64,000 nt of DNA from Allomuricauda sp. (GCF_013911645.1 NZ_JACESV010000001.1:558001-622000); one strand, 5' to 3'. Positions 22,515 through 33,104 are shown, counted from the stretch's first letter. Program-made: numbers and translations. Notes: generated by a model not told the origin, from the sequence alone.

Positions 22515-24497
22515 TTATTTTATCAATTTATGAAAGCGCTCTATGCTGTTTTGATTCCCCTGTACATAGATCAGGTCGCCTTGCTTTAATTTTTCAGTGG
22601 GTTGAACACTTTCCAACATTTCATCCTTTCTTTTGATGCCCAAGACATTTATTCCGAATTCAGCTCTTAAATTCAATTCACGTAACGACTTTCCTAGAAA
22701 CTTATTACTATCAGTGTTCATTCGCAAACAAGTAATATTGAAATCTGCCAGCTCACTAGCTCGAAAAGTTTTGGGACGCTTTAGTTCTCCTTTAAACAAT
22801 TGGTAATTGTCTGATCTAATCTTTTGAACAAATAGGTCTATATCATCTTCCGGCACAAGAAAGTTCTGAAGCACGTTGGTGAAGATCTGAACCGAAGTTT
22901 CAAATTCTTCAGGAATGACATCGTCAGCTCCCAAGGCGATTATTTCAGATGTTTCCTTAACATATCGTGTTCTCACAACCAGGTAAAGGGAATCAGAATA
23001 GGAACGAATATTTTTTATGACCCTTTGGGTGGCCAACGTATCTGAAATTGCAATTACTGCAACCCTGGCATTTGAAAGGTTTACTGTTTCAAGAATATGG
23101 TTTTGGGTGGCATCTCCAAAAATAATGGGCACACCTTTTGCCTTCTCCTTTTTTACTATTTCCGCATTCATCTCTATCACAACATAGGGAATGTTACTTA
23201 CAGAAGCTGCTTTGGCCAAATTACTGCCATTTACACCATACCCTATAATGATTAAATGATTTTCTAATTTGGCGGTTGAAGTTTCCTCTTTGCCATTTTT
23301 GGGAATTAATTCACCCTTTAGGCCTATCTTTTTGGATACTCCCATCAATCTATCCGCAATTAATTCTGAATAAATAATCACAAAGGGTGTCAATATCATG
23401 GATAAGATGGAAATCGACAAGAAATACTGGTTGGTTTCAGCAGTCAATAAGTTGTACTCTAGCCCTACCTTGGAAAGAATAAAGGCAAATTCCCCAACTT
23501 GAAATAGGGCCAGTCCTGTCATCAAAACCGTTCGGGTCGGATACTTGAGAACCGTAACTGCAATTGCTGCAATGGTCGCTTTCACAAAAAGAACAATAAT
23601 CACAAAAAGCATTATGAGCAGCACATGATTTATAAAAAACTGTAAATCCAGTAACATCCCGACCGAAACGAAAAAGAAACTTGTAAAAAGTTCCCTGAAA
23701 GGAAGTATGATACTAGTGGCTTGATGGCTGTATTCGGATTCAGAGACAATTAAGCCTGCCATAAAAGCGCCCAATGCCAAAGAAAGACCCGCTTCAGATG
23801 TTAGCCATGCCACGGCAAAACAAAGTGTTATGGTTACCAATAAAAAAAGCTCTTTGCTATTCGTTTTTGCTACTGCATGCATTAATCGAGGGACAATATA
23901 TCGTGCACTGACAATGGTTATTGCAAGTACGATTATGGACTTTATTAACAGTGACAGAATACTCAGCCCGAGATTTTCCGATTCACCGGCCATCATGGGG
24001 ACGACCAGCATCATGGGAACCACGATCAAATCCTGAAAAATTAAAATTGCCAAAACATTTCTGGCGTGCGGTGCCGTAATCTGTTGTTTGTCCTGCAATG
24101 TTTTTAGCACTATGGCCGTACTGGACAGTGAAAAAAGAAAGCCAATAAAAACCGACTCATTCCAAGAATTGCCCATAAAATAATACACAACTGAGGCTAC
24201 TGCTATTGTTATGCCCACCTGTAAGGATCCACCAATAAACACTGTTTTTTTAATGGACATCAATTGCTTTATGGACAATTCCATTCCAATTACAAAGAGT
24301 AAAAGGATCACCCCTATTTCAGAAAGAATTTCTACTTGCTCTACAGCATTTACAAGGCTAAAACCATAAGGTCCAATGACTACACCGGTTATCAAAAAAC
24401 CAATTATGGAAGGAAGCTTAAGCTTTTGAAGGATAAAAACAATAGCGACTGAAAACCCCAATAAGATGAGAATGTCATGTAGTAAAGGTAGATGCAT
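22515..24497 (-). CDS. Kef-type monovalent cation:proton antiporter (CPA2)
   Basis: The 660-residue protein has an N-terminal Na/H-exchanger domain of about 12 membrane segments (about 5-385). A TrkA-N/RCK nucleotide-binding domain follows (about 405-520), with the GYGVNG loop and a Glu at the end of the second strand (VVIEMN). A TrkA-C domain ends the protein (about 570-658). It exchanges K+ or Na+ for protons under nucleotide control. The length fits the KefB/KefC-like group without an ancillary subunit. It stands alone just outside the right end of the mobile element and is transcribed toward it. Confidence 0.9.
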   Translation of the reverse strand: MHLPLLHDILILLGFSVAIVFILQKLKLPSIIGFLITGVVIGPYGFSLVNAVEQVEILSEIGVILLLFVIGMELSIKQLMSIKKTVFIGGSLQVGITIAVASVVYYFMGNSWNESVFIGFLFSLSSTAIVLKTLQDKQQITAPHARNVLAILIFQDLIVVPMMLVVPMMAGESENLGLSILSLLIKSIIVLAITIVSARYIVPRLMHAVAKTNSKELFLLVTITLCFAVAWLTSEAGLSLALGAFMAGLIVSESEYSHQATSIILPFRELFTSFFFVSVGMLLDLQFFINHVLLIMLFVIIVLFVKATIAAIAVTVLKYPTRTVLMTGLALFQVGEFAFILSKVGLEYNLLTAETNQYFLSISILSMILTPFVIIYSELIADRLMGVSKKIGLKGELIPKNGKEETSTAKLENHLIIIGYGVNGSNLAKAASVSNIPYVVIEMNAEIVKKEKAKGVPIIFGDATQNHILETVNLSNARVAVIAISDTLATQRVIKNIRSYSDSLYLVVRTRYVKETSEIIALGADDVIPEEFETSVQIFTNVLQNFLVPEDDIDLFVQKIRSDNYQLFKGELKRPKTFRASELADFNITCLRMNTDSNKFLGKSLRELNLRAEFGINVLGIKRKDEMLESVQPTEKLKQGDLIYVQGNQNSIERFHKLIK

Positions 24498-24826
24498 AAG
24501 GGTTGTTCTTTTGATTCAATAAATGAAAATAGTTATTAAAACTATAACCTGGATTGGATAATTTAAATTTACACCCATAAAGGCATTATCTCAATAAATG
24601 TGTTATGTCCCCAATCTTACTTCAATTTGACAAAATCAAATTTTTGTTGCTTGTTAACTTGGAATTCAGTCTCTTGATTTTACTACAGTCACATAAAACA
24701 CTTCAAATGTATCATTACCAGAGGATGGGATAAACCCACCTCTCCAATTTTAAAACATCAACAACAAAAATCCGCGGAATTGACTATCTTTTGTCCCAAA
24801 TAAATGATTTGCTTAAACAAACTAAT
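24498..24826. other. AT-rich divergent intergenic region
   Basis: This holds the promoters of the divergent antiporter and sulfatase genes. I see no ORF, repeat or clear operator. Confidence 0.5.
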
Positions 24827-26554
24827 ATGCCATTCAAAATCAACCAACCAAAAACCACAACAAAAAGAATCTTAACAATCACAAATCTTTTTTTTTGTCT
24901 AACCTTACTCATCGGGTGCAAATCCGAGGTCAAAGAAGAAGAATCAAAGCGACCCAACATAGTTTTCATTATGTCGGATGACCATGCGTATCAAGCCATT
25001 TCTGCCTATGACAACAGTTTGATAGAAACCCCCAATATTGATAGAATTGCCGACATGGGCATGTTGTTCACCAATGCCAGTGTTACCAACTCTATTTGTG
25101 CCCCATCCAGAGCAACAATTCTAACGGGAAAACACTCTCATGTGAATGGCAAAGTGGATAATGTTTCTCCTTTCGACACCACCAACGTTACCTTTCCGCA
25201 ACTGTTACAGAAAGCAGGGTATCAAACGGCCATGTTCGGTAAGCTCCACTTTGGCAACAACCCCAAAGGGTTTGACCAGTTTAAAATACTACCAGGACAA
25301 GGTGCTTACTACAACCCCGATTTTATAACCAAAAATGAAGGGGAAATCAATGTTAAAGGTTATGTAACCGACATAGTTACGGACATGACCCTCGATTGGC
25401 TGGACAACGAACGCCAAGCGGATAAACCCTTTATGCTGATGTACCTCCATAAAGCCCCGCACCGCTCTTGGTTTATGGCGGAAAGACACATGCAAGAGTA
25501 CACTCAAAAAACCTTTAAAGAACCCGCAACCTTGTTTGATGACCATGAAGGGATGCCAGCCGCCAAGGTAGCCCAAATGAAAATTGATGGCAATATGGGC
25601 TGGGCCAACGATAGCAAACTATACCCCGAAGTTATGGATCAATTAGGTTTGGAAGAAGTAATTGGTTTTGACAAACTCAGGTTCGAAAATGCTTTAGGAA
25701 GAATGGATTCCACCCAAAGAGCCAATTTTGATGCAGCCTACGAAAAAGTAGCCAAAGAATTTGTAGAAGAATACCCTAGCATGTCGGACGAAGACCTTGC
25801 CAAATGGCGTTACCAACGCTATATGCAAGATTATCTGGGCACCATAAAATCAGTTGATGAGAATGTTGGCCGTGTTCTGGATTATTTGGAAGCCAATGAC
25901 ATGATGGAAAACACCATTATTGTGTACACCTCGGACCAAGGATTTTATTTAGGGGAGCATGGTTGGTTCGATAAAAGATTTGTTTACGACGAAAGTTTAA
26001 AAACACCCCTATTGGTTTCATGGCCAGATAGGATTAAACCAGGGAGTGTATCCGATGAACTTGTTCAAAACTTGGATTTTGCACAAACATTTCTCGATGT
26101 AGCAGGTGCCCCTCAGCCCAGCGATATGCAAGGAAAAAGTTTAGTTCCCGTACTAACCGGCGATTTGGACAATTGGGAAAGGGACGCTGTATATTATCAT
26201 TATTACGAGCATCCATCGGAACATAATGTGAATAGGCACTATGCCGCCATTACCAAGGATTATAAATTGATACACTACTATTTTGACCTTGATTATTGGG
26301 AGTTGATCGACAGAAAAAAAGACCCTCTGGAACAACACAATTATTACGGTGATCCAGCCTATGCCGAAATTCAAAAGGACTTGCACCAAAAGCTTGATGC
26401 ATTACGCGAACAATACGGTGATTCCACAGCACTGAGCCAACAATACATAGATGAATTTATGCCGCTTGCAAAAGAAGGCAAAGTATATGGGGTTGAAGAT
26501 GATATTTTGGAACCCATTATTGAGAAATGGGAAAGTTCAAAGGAGAAAAACTAA
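24827..26554 (+). CDS. Sulfatase, lipoprotein (formylglycine type)
   Basis: From the ATG at 24827 the protein has 575 residues with lipobox Cys31 (LIGCKS). The alkaline-phosphatase-like fold begins RPNIVFIMSDDHAYQAI, with the Asp pair for calcium. Cys91 in CAPSR is the residue converted to formylglycine. GKLHFG and later SDQGFYLGEHGWFDK complete the metal site. It would remove sulfate from polysaccharides outside the cytoplasm. The C-terminal end (about 490-575) has the family's substrate-side strand set. The upstream TTG at 24791 is not needed. The gene is 72 nt before the large HEAT/cytochrome gene, so joint expression is likely. Confidence 0.92.
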   Translation: MPFKINQPKTTTKRILTITNLFFCLTLLIGCKSEVKEEESKRPNIVFIMSDDHAYQAISAYDNSLIETPNIDRIADMGMLFTNASVTNSICAPSRATILTGKHSHVNGKVDNVSPFDTTNVTFPQLLQKAGYQTAMFGKLHFGNNPKGFDQFKILPGQGAYYNPDFITKNEGEINVKGYVTDIVTDMTLDWLDNERQADKPFMLMYLHKAPHRSWFMAERHMQEYTQKTFKEPATLFDDHEGMPAAKVAQMKIDGNMGWANDSKLYPEVMDQLGLEEVIGFDKLRFENALGRMDSTQRANFDAAYEKVAKEFVEEYPSMSDEDLAKWRYQRYMQDYLGTIKSVDENVGRVLDYLEANDMMENTIIVYTSDQGFYLGEHGWFDKRFVYDESLKTPLLVSWPDRIKPGSVSDELVQNLDFAQTFLDVAGAPQPSDMQGKSLVPVLTGDLDNWERDAVYYHYYEHPSEHNVNRHYAAITKDYKLIHYYFDLDYWELIDRKKDPLEQHNYYGDPAYAEIQKDLHQKLDALREQYGDSTALSQQYIDEFMPLAKEGKVYGVEDDILEPIIEKWESSKEKN

Positions 26555-26626
26555 TGCCAATACAAAACGTTGGAGAATTTATTTTCATACCTTTTCAACC
26601 TTAACTGAATCAAACCTTAAAAAATC

Positions 26627-29600
26627 ATGCACATAAAACCGTTAGGAACAATCTTCCTTCTTGGATTGCTCTTTGTCGTTTCCTGTCAAAAAAAATCATC
26701 AAAACCAACCGAAACCCCTATTACCATTGAGTTGGATTCATCTTACCTCAATCAAAAAGTTGCCGACTCCAAAAATATGGGGTCGGTACAATTGGCCGAA
26801 GGCCTTCAACTTAACCTATGGGCTCCCGATACCCTTGCCCCCGACCCTATTGCTATGGATATCGATGCTCAAGGCCGTATCTTTTTTACCCGTACCAACC
26901 GTCAAAAAAACTCAGAATTTGATATTCGGGGATATCGCCATTGGATGACCGCCTCCAACAGTTTTGAAACCGTAGCCGACCGAAAGGCATTTTTGCACGA
27001 AACCTTTGCTCCCGAAAAAAGTGAAGAAAATTCATGGCTGGCCGACCTCAACAACGATGGCAGTCACGATTGGAGGGACTTAGCTGTAGAAGAGGAAGAA
27101 GTATGGCGCTTGGAAGATACCAACAATGATGGGCTTGCCGAGAAAGCAACTCGGGTAGTACACGATTTCCACACCGAAGTAACCGATGTGGCCAACGCTT
27201 TGGCCGTAGATGGTGAAAACTTGTTCGTAGGGGTCGCCCCAGATATGTGGCGTATGGAAGATACCAACGGCGACGAAGTATTTGACACCAAAACCTCCCT
27301 AGCTACTGGGTTTGGGGTTCATATAGGATTTGGTGGCCATGGTATGTCCGGTGCAATAATGGGCCCCGATGGCAAACTCTATTGGGGCATAGGCGACATT
27401 GGAGCCAACATTACCGACAAAGAGGGGAATCGGTATCCCTATTCCAATCAAGGCGTTATTGTACGTAGCAATCCAGATGGGTCCGATTTTGAGGTTTTTG
27501 CCCATGGTCTTCGTAACACCCATGAGTTTGTTTTTGACAAGTATGGCAATATTATTTCTTCTGATAATGATGGAGATCACCAAGGTGAAAGTGAACGTTT
27601 GGTTCATATTGTTGAAGGTTCCGATGCGGGATGGCGCTCCAACTGGCAATATGGCAAATACACCGACCCAAAAAACAACGACTATAAGGTTTGGATGGAC
27701 GAAAAACTATACTTGCCCAGATGGGAAGGGCAGGCTGCCCATATTATCCCTCCTATCATGAATTATCACAACGGTCCTACGGGAATGCTCTTTAATCCAG
27801 GTACCGCTTTGGGTTCGGATTGGGTGGATAAATTCTTTTTGGTCGAGTTTGTGGGCGACCCATCCCTATCGCATATTTGGTCTTTTGACCTTAAACCAAA
27901 AGGAGCCTCGTTCGAGCTCGATTCCGAAGTGGACATGTTGAGCGGCATTTTGCCTACCGCCATAAAATTTGGCCCCGATGGAGCCCTTTATCTTGCCGAT
28001 TGGATCAACGGTTGGAACACAAAAAATTCAGGCCGGGTTTGGAAACTGGATGTAACCGATTCGGAAAACGATTTGGCTGAAGAACGGGCTGAAACCCAAA
28101 AATGGATGACCGCGGACTTTGCTGGGCTGGACAATGATGAACTCGTGGAATTGCTACGCTATCCAGATATGCGCATCCGTCAAAAAGCACAATTTGAATT
28201 GGCTAAAAGCACCTTTTGGGGCCATCGCAAATTAAAGCAGGTAGCGCAAGAAGACGATAATCAATTGGCCAGAATTCATGCTATTTGGGGAATAGGTCAA
28301 CAAGCTGGAAAAGATACCGATAAAGCTGACCTTTTAGTGGAACTTTTAAATGATGAAGATCCAGAAATCGTAGCACAAAGTTTAAAGGTTTTAGGAGATG
28401 TTCGTCATTCCGAAGGAAGTGATAAAATGATAGCGCTACTCGATACAGAAAACCCTCGGGTACAATTTTTTGCCGCTCAGGCATTGGGGCGAATCAAAGC
28501 TGAAAATGCTGTGCAACCCCTATTGGATATGTTGGAAGAAAATGCCGATAAGGACATCTATCTACGCCATGCTGGTGTTTTGGCCTTATCCAGAATCGGA
28601 AAATACCAACCTTTGGTCGAGTTGGCCAATAGCGAAAACCGTTCCTTGAAAATTGCAGCGGTTTTGGCTTTGCGAAGAATGAAAAGACCAGAAGTGGCTG
28701 TCTTTTTGAAAGACTCCGATGAATTTATTGTTACCGAAGCAGCTCGTGCCATAAACGATGATAAGGGAATTCAAGAAGCGCTTGCAGATTTGGCCGCACT
28801 GTTGGAAAACCCAAAATACAGTTCCGAACCGCTTATGCGCCGTGTCATCAATGCCGCGCTTCGAGTGGGTGGCGAAAAGCAACTGGATAATTTGATCGAT
28901 TATGCCAAAAACGAAAATGCCCCTTCGGAATTACGCGGTGAGGCCTTGGCCGCGCTGAGTACATGGTCCTCTCCATCGGTAATGGATCGTGTGGACGGGT
29001 ATCATTTGGGAGCAAAAGAAAGACCTTTGGAGCCCATTCAAAATAAAGTAACGGGAAGTATGTCAGATTTTTTGTCTGATGAAAACCCAGAGGTATTGGT
29101 AGGAGCACTAAAACTATTGTCCGCCTTGCATTTAAAAGGGCATGAAGACCGGTTGGTTCAGCTCCTACGCACCCATGCTTCGCCTGAAGCTAGGGCTGAA
29201 GCGTTAACCGCATTGGGCAATACAGCTTATGAACAGTTGGCACGAGCAATGCGCATGGGCATGAGTGATGAAAACGCACAGGTAAGACGAACCGCTGTGA
29301 CTTTGATAGGTGAACTTTCGTTGACAAAAGAGGAATTGCCAAGCATTGTAAACCCTATCTTCAGCAAAGGTGGTGTTGGTGAGCAACAAGCACTTTTGGA
29401 AGTCTTGGCAGAGATGCCCGTGGAAAAAAGCGAAGTAGTGCTTTCCGACTTGTTGAATCAGGCTGCTCGTGGTGGTATTGATGAAGCCGTTATGCTCGAT
29501 TTGATAGAAGCTGCCTCCGACAACACCTCCGAGATGCTTAAAAACGAACTTGCCTCATTAAAAAGTCAAGGCTATGGTACCGATGCCTACGTAGAAACCT

Positions 29601-30031
29601 TATATGGTGGCAATTGGTGGGCCGGTCGAAATGTTTTTATAAGTAACCCAACGGCCCAATGTGTTCGCTGTCATGCAGTGAAAGGCTCAGGCGGCCAAGT
29701 AGGTCCTCCCATGGACGATATTGGCAACAGATTGACCCGTGAGCAGATCCTGGAATCTTTGATCGAGCCTTCCAAGCGAATTGCTCCAGGTTACGGAAGC
29801 GTAGTGTTGACCTTGACCAACGGACAAGAGGTTACAGGACTATTGGTAGAAGAGAACGAGGAGGGACTGGTTCTCCGCACTTCGGATGCTGAACCTTTAG
29901 AAGTGGCCCACTCTCGAATTCAAAAGAGAAGAAATTTGCCGTCGGGCATGCCTGCCATGGGCAAAATGATCAGTAAACGTGAATTGCGCGATTTAATAGA
30001 ATATTTGAGCAATCTGAAAACTGAGGGGTAA
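26627..30031 (+). CDS. Giant lipoprotein: PVC-type dehydrogenase propeller, HEAT repeats, c-type cytochrome
   Basis: The 1134-residue lipoprotein has lipobox Cys20 (VVSCQ). Residues about 45-490 form a beta-propeller of the PVC-type membrane-bound dehydrogenase family (GLQLNLWAPD, GIGDIGANI, GLRNTHEFVFDKYGN). Residues about 505-975 are a string of HEAT-like repeats. A cytochrome c domain ends the protein with CVRCH at 1012-1016 and a likely axial Met after GMPAMGKM. The family is thought to oxidise sugars or alcohols at the outer membrane, but this is not proven. With the sulfatase 72 nt upstream it suggests oxidation of a desulfated sugar. Confidence 0.85.
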   Translation: MHIKPLGTIFLLGLLFVVSCQKKSSKPTETPITIELDSSYLNQKVADSKNMGSVQLAEGLQLNLWAPDTLAPDPIAMDIDAQGRIFFTRTNRQKNSEFDIRGYRHWMTASNSFETVADRKAFLHETFAPEKSEENSWLADLNNDGSHDWRDLAVEEEEVWRLEDTNNDGLAEKATRVVHDFHTEVTDVANALAVDGENLFVGVAPDMWRMEDTNGDEVFDTKTSLATGFGVHIGFGGHGMSGAIMGPDGKLYWGIGDIGANITDKEGNRYPYSNQGVIVRSNPDGSDFEVFAHGLRNTHEFVFDKYGNIISSDNDGDHQGESERLVHIVEGSDAGWRSNWQYGKYTDPKNNDYKVWMDEKLYLPRWEGQAAHIIPPIMNYHNGPTGMLFNPGTALGSDWVDKFFLVEFVGDPSLSHIWSFDLKPKGASFELDSEVDMLSGILPTAIKFGPDGALYLADWINGWNTKNSGRVWKLDVTDSENDLAEERAETQKWMTADFAGLDNDELVELLRYPDMRIRQKAQFELAKSTFWGHRKLKQVAQEDDNQLARIHAIWGIGQQAGKDTDKADLLVELLNDEDPEIVAQSLKVLGDVRHSEGSDKMIALLDTENPRVQFFAAQALGRIKAENAVQPLLDMLEENADKDIYLRHAGVLALSRIGKYQPLVELANSENRSLKIAAVLALRRMKRPEVAVFLKDSDEFIVTEAARAINDDKGIQEALADLAALLENPKYSSEPLMRRVINAALRVGGEKQLDNLIDYAKNENAPSELRGEALAALSTWSSPSVMDRVDGYHLGAKERPLEPIQNKVTGSMSDFLSDENPEVLVGALKLLSALHLKGHEDRLVQLLRTHASPEARAEALTALGNTAYEQLARAMRMGMSDENAQVRRTAVTLIGELSLTKEELPSIVNPIFSKGGVGEQQALLEVLAEMPVEKSEVVLSDLLNQAARGGIDEAVMLDLIEAASDNTSEMLKNELASLKSQGYGTDAYVETLYGGNWWAGRNVFISNPTAQCVRCHAVKGSGGQVGPPMDDIGNRLTREQILESLIEPSKRIAPGYGSVVLTLTNGQEVTGLLVEENEEGLVLRTSDAEPLEVAHSRIQKRRNLPSGMPAMGKMISKRELRDLIEYLSNLKTEG

Positions 30032-30049
30032 TCCAACCCTAAAAACAAT

Positions 30050-30095
30050 AAAAAAGGTCTAATATGAAGAAAATCGACATGTTAGACCTTTTTTG
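30050..30095. terminator. Bidirectional terminator
   Basis: AAAAAAGGTCTAA (30050-30062) pairs with TTAGACCTTTTTT (30082-30094). It ends the plus-strand cytochrome gene and the convergent Fn3 lipoprotein gene at 30136. Confidence 0.88.
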
Positions 30096-30135
30096 TTTAG
30101 ATTGGTGAACTCAACTATTTATTACCATGCTTTTT

Positions 30136-31470
30136 TTAAAAAACATTGCCCAATGCATTGCTCATTTTTGCCCAGCCAGAAGCGTTTTTGCGCAGTTTTG
30201 GCTTAGCTTGTTCAATATGAATAAACCTCCCAGTTGTATTGCTAGCTGAAGTGCTGCATGGGTCAGGGGAACTATTGATAAATCTCCCTTGCGTATTGGT
30301 AAAGCCCCTTAATCGAGTCCAATCCGTATCAATATGGGCAATTTTAAAAGTCAAGGTTTTATCTTCATCCAAAAGAGCATCCCTGATCAAGGAAGCATAA
30401 TCTGTGTCTGGGGTTTCCGTAGTTCCATTGCTCATTATAACATCGGGGTCTCCATCATCCTTGCCAAAACCATGTAATTGTACAAATACCGTATTCGGTA
30501 AAGTTGTAGCTATAACCTCTGTCGTTTCTTGAAAAGCGGAATTGGTATTATGTGCCATGTCAGAAATACGGTAGGCCCCATTTGACCCACAAGCGGAAGT
30601 TGTTCCGGAACATTCCGACCTATCGATGCTATTGCACCTGTGCGTACCGCTTAACAGAAGTGCTTTGGCCACATTGTTCCTAAAGGAATATACGGCCTCA
30701 AAACCCGTATTGGTATCGTACTTAATGTGGGGAGCCATCAATACCAAATCTTCCTTGTTAGGTGTTTTGCTGAAAACATAGATGCCCCAATAATTGGATT
30801 GCGAACTGTGTTCGGCCAATACATAGAACACTTGGTTGGGTGATAAAGTGGTATCTGTAAATTCCGTAATCTGATAATTGAAATCAACAGCTTTGGAAAC
30901 AGCATCTGAAATATTGTCGCTCAACAGATCGTCAATGACCTGGTTCCACAAATCCAAATCATTATCAGTGGGTATTTCATAACTGTTTTCGCCACTGCCC
31001 GGTACATTATTTATCAAATTTTGCAGGTACGTATCAATATTTCCCGATGCATATTGTAGTTCGGCCTCAATTGCACTGACTGTTGTTACCTTCAAAGCTT
31101 CACTTAATGAGGATTTGTTTCCGGCTGCATCGTTTGCCAGTACCTGATACTCGTACATCTTGCCTGGCTCTAAATTGTTCAACACGTAAGATGTTTGACC
31201 GGAACTTGCCAAATAACTACCATTTTGGTAAAGAGAATAATTTTTAACCCCTACATTATCAGAAGCAGCATCCCAGTTCAATTCCACCGAGGTTTGTGTT
31301 ATATTATCGCCCGTTAAGCCTGTAGGGGCCGATGGGGCTTGTACATCCGTTTCTACTGAGGTTTCGTCGTTGCTACCCTCACTTGAAGAGCAAGCTACAA
31401 ACAACATTAAAACCATGATGATGATTTCCTTTCCGAAGGAAAAACCTGTTATAAAATTTATAGTTTTCAT
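30136..31470 (-). CDS. Lipoprotein with one fibronectin type III domain
   Basis: The 444-residue protein has lipobox Cys27 (FVACSSS). The Fn3 domain is at about 43-133 (APSAPTGLTGDNITQTSVEL, YEYQVLANDAAGN). The remaining 300 residues are not a family I recognise. They contain a Cys-rich loop (HRCNSIDRSECSGTTSACG), two His-containing strands (LMAPHIKYD, VQLHGFG) and the IDTDWTRLRGFTNTQGR segment. The pattern of buried His/Asp/Arg residues could be an N-formylglutamate-amidohydrolase-like or phosphatase-like fold, which I cannot confirm. It is the last gene of the SusC/D-aminoacylase locus, 60 nt after the deacylase. Confidence 0.6.
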   Translation of the reverse strand: MKTINFITGFSFGKEIIIMVLMLFVACSSSEGSNDETSVETDVQAPSAPTGLTGDNITQTSVELNWDAASDNVGVKNYSLYQNGSYLASSGQTSYVLNNLEPGKMYEYQVLANDAAGNKSSLSEALKVTTVSAIEAELQYASGNIDTYLQNLINNVPGSGENSYEIPTDNDLDLWNQVIDDLLSDNISDAVSKAVDFNYQITEFTDTTLSPNQVFYVLAEHSSQSNYWGIYVFSKTPNKEDLVLMAPHIKYDTNTGFEAVYSFRNNVAKALLLSGTHRCNSIDRSECSGTTSACGSNGAYRISDMAHNTNSAFQETTEVIATTLPNTVFVQLHGFGKDDGDPDVIMSNGTTETPDTDYASLIRDALLDEDKTLTFKIAHIDTDWTRLRGFTNTQGRFINSSPDPCSTSASNTTGRFIHIEQAKPKLRKNASGWAKMSNALGNVF

Positions 31471-31530
31471 TTTTGTTTCTTTTTGGAAGTACCCATTGAT
31501 TTTTCACCAATGAATTTTTCATTTCCTTGG

Positions 31531-33084
31531 CTATTTTTTCAACATTCTTCCGTTTAGTTTTTCTGTGAATTCACCTTCCTCTATGGATAGTTTTCCATTT
31601 ATGATGCTATATATCAACCCTTCAGAAAGCTGAAACGCATCCAAATAGTTTGCTTTATCCGTAAAGGCATTTGGATCAAAAATTATAATATCGGCGTAGT
31701 TGCCTTCTTGAAGAGTTCCCCGTTTTGGAAGTTTTAGGATTTTGGCTGTTTTTGAGCTACTTTGATTAATAAAAGAAGCTAAATCCAATACATTGTCCTC
31801 TTTAACAAACTTGCGGTATTTATAAGGAAAAGTCCCATATTTTCTAGGATGCCCCGAACCTCCATCCGAACCTGTTACCACCCATGGTTGGACCATAAAG
31901 TTTTCAATATCGTACGGGTTCATGTTGAACGAGGCTATTTTAATGTAACCCAGTTTTAAAATATCGAAAACAGCTTCTTCGGGCTTCTTTTTCAAATCTT
32001 GGGCTATCTCCAACAGGTTTTTTCCCTGCAGCAAGGTGTCCGGTGCTTGTATAATCAGTAATTTTTCCGGCCCTCCCCTTCTTGCTATATTGGTTTGGGT
32101 CTGTTTCAGAATCTGTTTTCTCAGCTCAGCATCTTGAAAACGTATGAACAAGGAGTCCGTTCCCCCACTTTCTGCCCATCTTGGAACCACGGCAGCCTTT
32201 AAACTTGTGGCGGATGCATCATACGGGTATTGATTGGCTGTAACATGAATTCCTTTGTCCTGTGCTTCTTCAACAATTTTGATGATTGAATCGCTTTGTT
32301 TCCAAACATCTACACCCAAACATTTGATATGGGAAATGTGTACGGGAATATTTGCCCTTTCCCCTATTTCGATGGTTTCCTGCACTGCTGGTATCAATCC
32401 AATGGAATAGGTGCTTTCATCTCTCATGTGGGTGTCATAAATGCCATTGTTCTTGGCCACGACCCCTGCCAATGCCACAACTTCGTTGGTTGTTGCATAG
32501 CTTCCCGGTGCATAGAACAATCCGGTTGACATGCCAAATGCTCCCGCATCCAATTCTTGCTGCATAAGTTGCTGCATTTGGGCTAGTTCTTCTTTAGAGG
32601 CTTTGCGATCGCTCTCTCCCATTATTTGTTTTCTGATGGTTCCATGGCCTACCAGGGCGACTACATTGGTGCCTACACCAATTTCTTGGCACTTATCCCG
32701 GTATTCTGCCAAAGGATAGGGGCTACTTCCGTCGTTGCCCACGGTTACCGTGGTTACTCCTTGAAAAAGAAAGGGTTTGTTATGTGATTGCTCCACGTCG
32801 TCCAAATCATTTGTGGCGTGCGTGTGTGGATCAATAAAACCGGGGGACACAATAAGTCCTTTCGCATCTATTGTTTTGGTGGCGACCACCTCTTTATCAT
32901 TTTGATCACCTACCCAAACAATTGTATCGCCTTTTATGGCTATGGAAAGTGATTGGGGCATTGTTTCTACCCCGTCGTAGACTTCGCCGTTTACAATCAA
33001 AATATCCGCTTCTATTTTGCTTTTGCCGTTACATGCCGCCAAAAGGGCAACAAGTACAAAGAGACCTATGATTTTTCTTTCCAT
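31531..33084 (-). CDS. N-acyl-D-amino-acid deacylase family amidohydrolase, lipoprotein
   Basis: The 517-residue protein has lipobox Cys18 (LAACNG). It is an amidohydrolase with the metal motif PGFIDPHTHAT (His87 and His89). Further likely metal His residues are in THMRDES and HISHIKC, with an Asp in GSDGGSG. The layout (composite N/C-terminal beta-sandwich around a TIM barrel, VNGEVYDG start) is that of D-aminoacylases. The substrate would be N-acyl D-amino acids or dipeptides. The lipid anchor puts it in the periplasm or on the surface. It follows the SusC/D genes and so probably works on what they import. Confidence 0.86.
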   Translation of the reverse strand: MERKIIGLFVLVALLAACNGKSKIEADILIVNGEVYDGVETMPQSLSIAIKGDTIVWVGDQNDKEVVATKTIDAKGLIVSPGFIDPHTHATNDLDDVEQSHNKPFLFQGVTTVTVGNDGSSPYPLAEYRDKCQEIGVGTNVVALVGHGTIRKQIMGESDRKASKEELAQMQQLMQQELDAGAFGMSTGLFYAPGSYATTNEVVALAGVVAKNNGIYDTHMRDESTYSIGLIPAVQETIEIGERANIPVHISHIKCLGVDVWKQSDSIIKIVEEAQDKGIHVTANQYPYDASATSLKAAVVPRWAESGGTDSLFIRFQDAELRKQILKQTQTNIARRGGPEKLLIIQAPDTLLQGKNLLEIAQDLKKKPEEAVFDILKLGYIKIASFNMNPYDIENFMVQPWVVTGSDGGSGHPRKYGTFPYKYRKFVKEDNVLDLASFINQSSSKTAKILKLPKRGTLQEGNYADIIIFDPNAFTDKANYLDAFQLSEGLIYSIINGKLSIEEGEFTEKLNGRMLKK

Positions 33085-33104
33085 AATGATGTTTTTCTTT
33101 ATTG

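Noticed and set aside
22312..22533. Possible 73-residue gene beyond attR
   Set aside because: It starts in the tRNA-Ser terminator region and overlaps the end of the antiporter gene; no recognisable features.
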